A stretch of DNA of 7,155 nucleotides from DATILI01 sp035476635 (GTDB lineage Bacteria > Pseudomonadota > Gammaproteobacteria > Burkholderiales > Burkholderiaceae_C): assembly GCA_035476635.1 (NCBI GenBank), contig DATILI010000281.1:1-7155 (forward strand). The letters run 5' to 3'. The translations under genes were made by a program, and so were the position numbers. Below are positions 5,792 to 7,155 of the stretch, in pieces (the first letter of the stretch is position 1; the number at the start of each line of letters is the position of its first letter). The notes beneath the pieces are model-generated. The model saw only the letters and a list, made by a program, of their open reading frames with translations. It did not search any database and was not told where the DNA came from.

Positions 5792-5797
5792 AGAGCC

Positions 5798-6322
5798 ATG
5801 GCGATCTACGAACTCGACGGCAAGTCCCCGCAACTCGGCGAGGGCGCCTGGGTGGCCGACAGCGCCCAGGTGATCGGCGCGGTGGAACTGGCGCCTGATG
5901 CCAGCGTGTGGTTTGGCGCGGTGATCCGCGGCGACACCGAAACCATCCGCGTCGGCCGCAACAGCAACATCCAGGACCTCTCGGTGTTGCATGCCGATAT
6001 TGGCATGCCGCTGACCATCGGCGACAACGTCACGGTGGGCCACCAGGTCATGCTGCATGGCTGCACCATCGGCGACGGTTCGCTGATCGGCATCCAGTCC
6101 GTGGTGCTCAACGGCGCGAAGATCGGCAAGAACTGCATCGTGGGCGCGGGCAGCGTGGTGACCGAGGGCAAGGAGTTTCCCGACAACTCGCTGATCATCG
6201 GCAGCCCCGCGAAGGTAGTGCGCACGCTGGACGGCGCCACGGCCGTCAAGCTGGCACAGAGCGCCGAGCACTACGTCGAGAACAGCCGCCGCTACGTGCG
6301 CGGCCTGAAGAAGATCGCCTGA
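5798..6322 (+). CDS. Gamma-class carbonic anhydrase family protein (YrdA/CaiE-like hexapeptide protein)
   Basis: The 174-residue product is a left-handed beta-helix protein of the gamma-carbonic anhydrase family, which forms trimers with zinc or iron at the subunit interfaces. Hexapeptide repeats run from about residue 13 to 140 (for example VIGAVELAPDASVWFG and LTIGDNVTVG). The three metal histidines are present: H65 in DLSVLHAD, and H82 and H87 in VGHQVMLHG. R44 and D46 in VIRGDTE, and Q59 and D60, match conserved positions. A C-terminal helix from about 147 to 172 follows GSPAKVVR. Leu61 stands where relatives commonly have Gly (NIQDGSVLH). Members may hydrate CO2, but many homologues of this short type show little or no activity, so the function is open. 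The start MAIYELDG matches the family. The open frame reaches back to 5666, but the candidate -10 at 5765 lies inside that extension. It is followed after 8 bases by hslO. Confidence 0.92.
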   Translation: MAIYELDGKSPQLGEGAWVADSAQVIGAVELAPDASVWFGAVIRGDTETIRVGRNSNIQDLSVLHADIGMPLTIGDNVTVGHQVMLHGCTIGDGSLIGIQSVVLNGAKIGKNCIVGAGSVVTEGKEFPDNSLIIGSPAKVVRTLDGATAVKLAQSAEHYVENSRRYVRGLKKIA

Positions 6323-6330
6323 GGTTTTCG

Positions 6331-7155
6331 TTGAGCGAATTGCACAAGTTTCTTTTCGATGGCTTGCCCGTGCGCGGCAGCATCGTGCGCCTGACCGATG
6401 CCTGGACCGAAATCCTGGCGCGGCGGCAGGCCAATGTGGACACCGGCGCTTGGCCGCCTCCCGTGGCGGAGCTACTGGGTGAGATGGCGGCGGCCGGCGT
6501 GCTGATGCAGTCCAACATCAAGTTCAATGGCGCCCTGGTGCTGCAGATTTTCGGCAGCGGCCCGGTGAAGGTGGCCGTCGCCGAGGTCCAGCATGACCTC
6601 AGCCTGCGTGTCACGGCCAAGGTGGTGGGTGAGGTCGGCATCGATGCGCGCCTTTCTGACATGGTGAACGTCGGCAACAAGGGCCGTTGCGCGATCACCC
6701 TCGACCCGAAGGACCGCTTTCCCGGCCAGCAGCCGTACCAGGGCGTCGTGCCCCTGCACGGCGACCAGCGCGAGAAGATCGACAACCTCAGCGAGGTGCT
6801 GCAGCACTACATGCTGCAGTCCGAGCAGCTGGACACCACGCTGGTGCTGGCCGCCGACAGCAAGGTGGCCGCCGGCCTGCTGATCCAGCGCCTGCCGGTG
6901 GCGGGCGAGGGCAATCTGGCGGGCAGCCTGGTCAGCCAGGCCAACGAGGACGAGATCGGCCGGAACGAAGACTACAACCGCATCGCCATCCTGGCTGCCA
7001 GCCTCACGCGCAGCGAGTTGCTGGAGCTGGACGTGGACACCATTCTCACGCGCCTGTTCTGGGAAGAAAAGGTGCTGCGCTTCGAGCCGCAGACGCCGCA
7101 TTTCGCCTGCACCTGCAACCGCGAGCGCGTGTCGCGCATGATCCGCGGCCTGGGG
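6331..7155 (+). CDS. hslO: Hsp33 redox-regulated molecular chaperone, C-terminus cut by window edge
   Basis: The first 275 codons of Hsp33 are present; the frame is open at the window end. Hsp33 is a cytoplasmic holdase switched on by oxidation and unfolding, which binds unfolding proteins under oxidative stress (family knowledge). Recognisable blocks are FDGLPVRGSIVRLTDAW (9-25), the AAGVLMQSNIKFNGALVLQI core (about 54-73), AEVQHDLSLRVTAK (84-97), GRCAITLDPKDRFPGQQPYQG (from 118) and LSEVLQHYMLQSEQLDT (153-169). The redox switch begins with C260 and C262 (FACTCNRERVSRM). The partner CxxC, expected roughly 27-32 residues later, lies beyond the window. The start is TTG at 6331, with GAGG (6321-6324) six bases upstream overlapping the stop of the carbonic anhydrase gene. 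No ATG or GTG lies in frame nearby. Only a short C-terminal tail is missing. It is transcribed with the carbonic anhydrase gene. Confidence 0.94.
   Translation, partial: MSELHKFLFDGLPVRGSIVRLTDAWTEILARRQANVDTGAWPPPVAELLGEMAAAGVLMQSNIKFNGALVLQIFGSGPVKVAVAEVQHDLSLRVTAKVVGEVGIDARLSDMVNVGNKGRCAITLDPKDRFPGQQPYQGVVPLHGDQREKIDNLSEVLQHYMLQSEQLDTTLVLAADSKVAAGLLIQRLPVAGEGNLAGSLVSQANEDEIGRNEDYNRIAILAASLTRSELLELDVDTILTRLFWEEKVLRFEPQTPHFACTCNRERVSRMIRGLG

Larger units (their letters stand above)
5517..5797. promoter_or_regulatory. Divergent intergenic region between DUF1800 and gamma-carbonic anhydrase genes
   Basis: This is 281 bases without a credible gene; short frames here have no family features. 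It must contain the promoter of the DUF1800/DUF1501 operon, leftwards, and that of the carbonic anhydrase/hslO operon, rightwards. Near the DUF1800 start, ATTGTGT occurs twice (5523-5529 region and 5560-5565 region), with no clear promoter hexamers around it. CCCCGGGG at 5710-5717 is a perfect palindrome. The right end holds a good -10 hexamer and a leader hairpin, listed separately. Confidence 0.5.

Noticed and set aside
5780..6271. Antisense frames opposite the carbonic anhydrase gene.
   Set aside because: They are mirror frames of the hexapeptide repeats; His/Asp/Ala-rich composition is typical of GC-rich shadows.
6472..7101. 209-codon minus-strand frame opposite hslO.
   Set aside because: The plus strand encodes full Hsp33 blocks in order; the minus frame is low-complexity Leu/Gln/Ala shadow.

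Overview
This is a GC-rich stretch of a betaproteobacterial chromosome. Close resemblance of the proteins to remembered Comamonadaceae homologues (Acidovorax/Variovorax/Delftia type), the orphan Bug-type solute receptor and the gene order point to that family. This placement rests on family recognition, not on a database search. The window holds eight protein genes, two of them cut by the window edges. There is no RNA gene, CRISPR array, insertion sequence or phage module that I can support.

Layout. (1) 1-148, minus: the first 49 codons of an AEC-family (auxin efflux carrier type) membrane transporter. (2) 149-250: a short divergent control region with a 13-base inverted repeat and a TATA-like hexamer. 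(3) 251-1219, plus: a secreted Bug/TctC-type solute-binding protein. Its stop codon overlaps the TTG start of xerD (1216-2100), the housekeeping tyrosine recombinase of the XerCD/dif chromosome-dimer resolution system, so the two are probably translationally coupled. (4) 2164-2949, plus: a ferritin-like DUF455 protein with candidate di-metal ligands and no Shine-Dalgarno sequence. (5) 3028-5516, minus: a two-gene operon, DUF1800 then DUF1501, convergent with the DUF455 gene. The DUF1501 product carries a twin-arginine signal, and the last two codons of the DUF1800 gene form the ribosome binding site for it. (6) 5517-5797: a 281-base divergent intergenic region. (7) 5798-6322, plus: a gamma-class carbonic anhydrase-like hexapeptide-repeat protein, followed after 8 bases by hslO (6331 to the window end), encoding the redox-regulated chaperone Hsp33 and cut just after its first Cys-X-Cys zinc motif.

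How the genes fit together. The AEC carrier and Bug receptor are divergent and both may handle organic acids, but no TctA/TctB membrane partners lie in view. DUF1501/DUF1800 is a widespread pair of unknown function. The gamma-CA/hslO pair joins two zinc proteins in one transcription unit. The window is mostly ordinary chromosome. The points most worth a second look are the DUF1800/DUF1501 pair (one Tat signal for two proteins, overlapping stop and ribosome binding site), the overlap of xerD with a transporter receptor gene, the small inverted repeats in the control regions, and the functionally open DUF455 protein.
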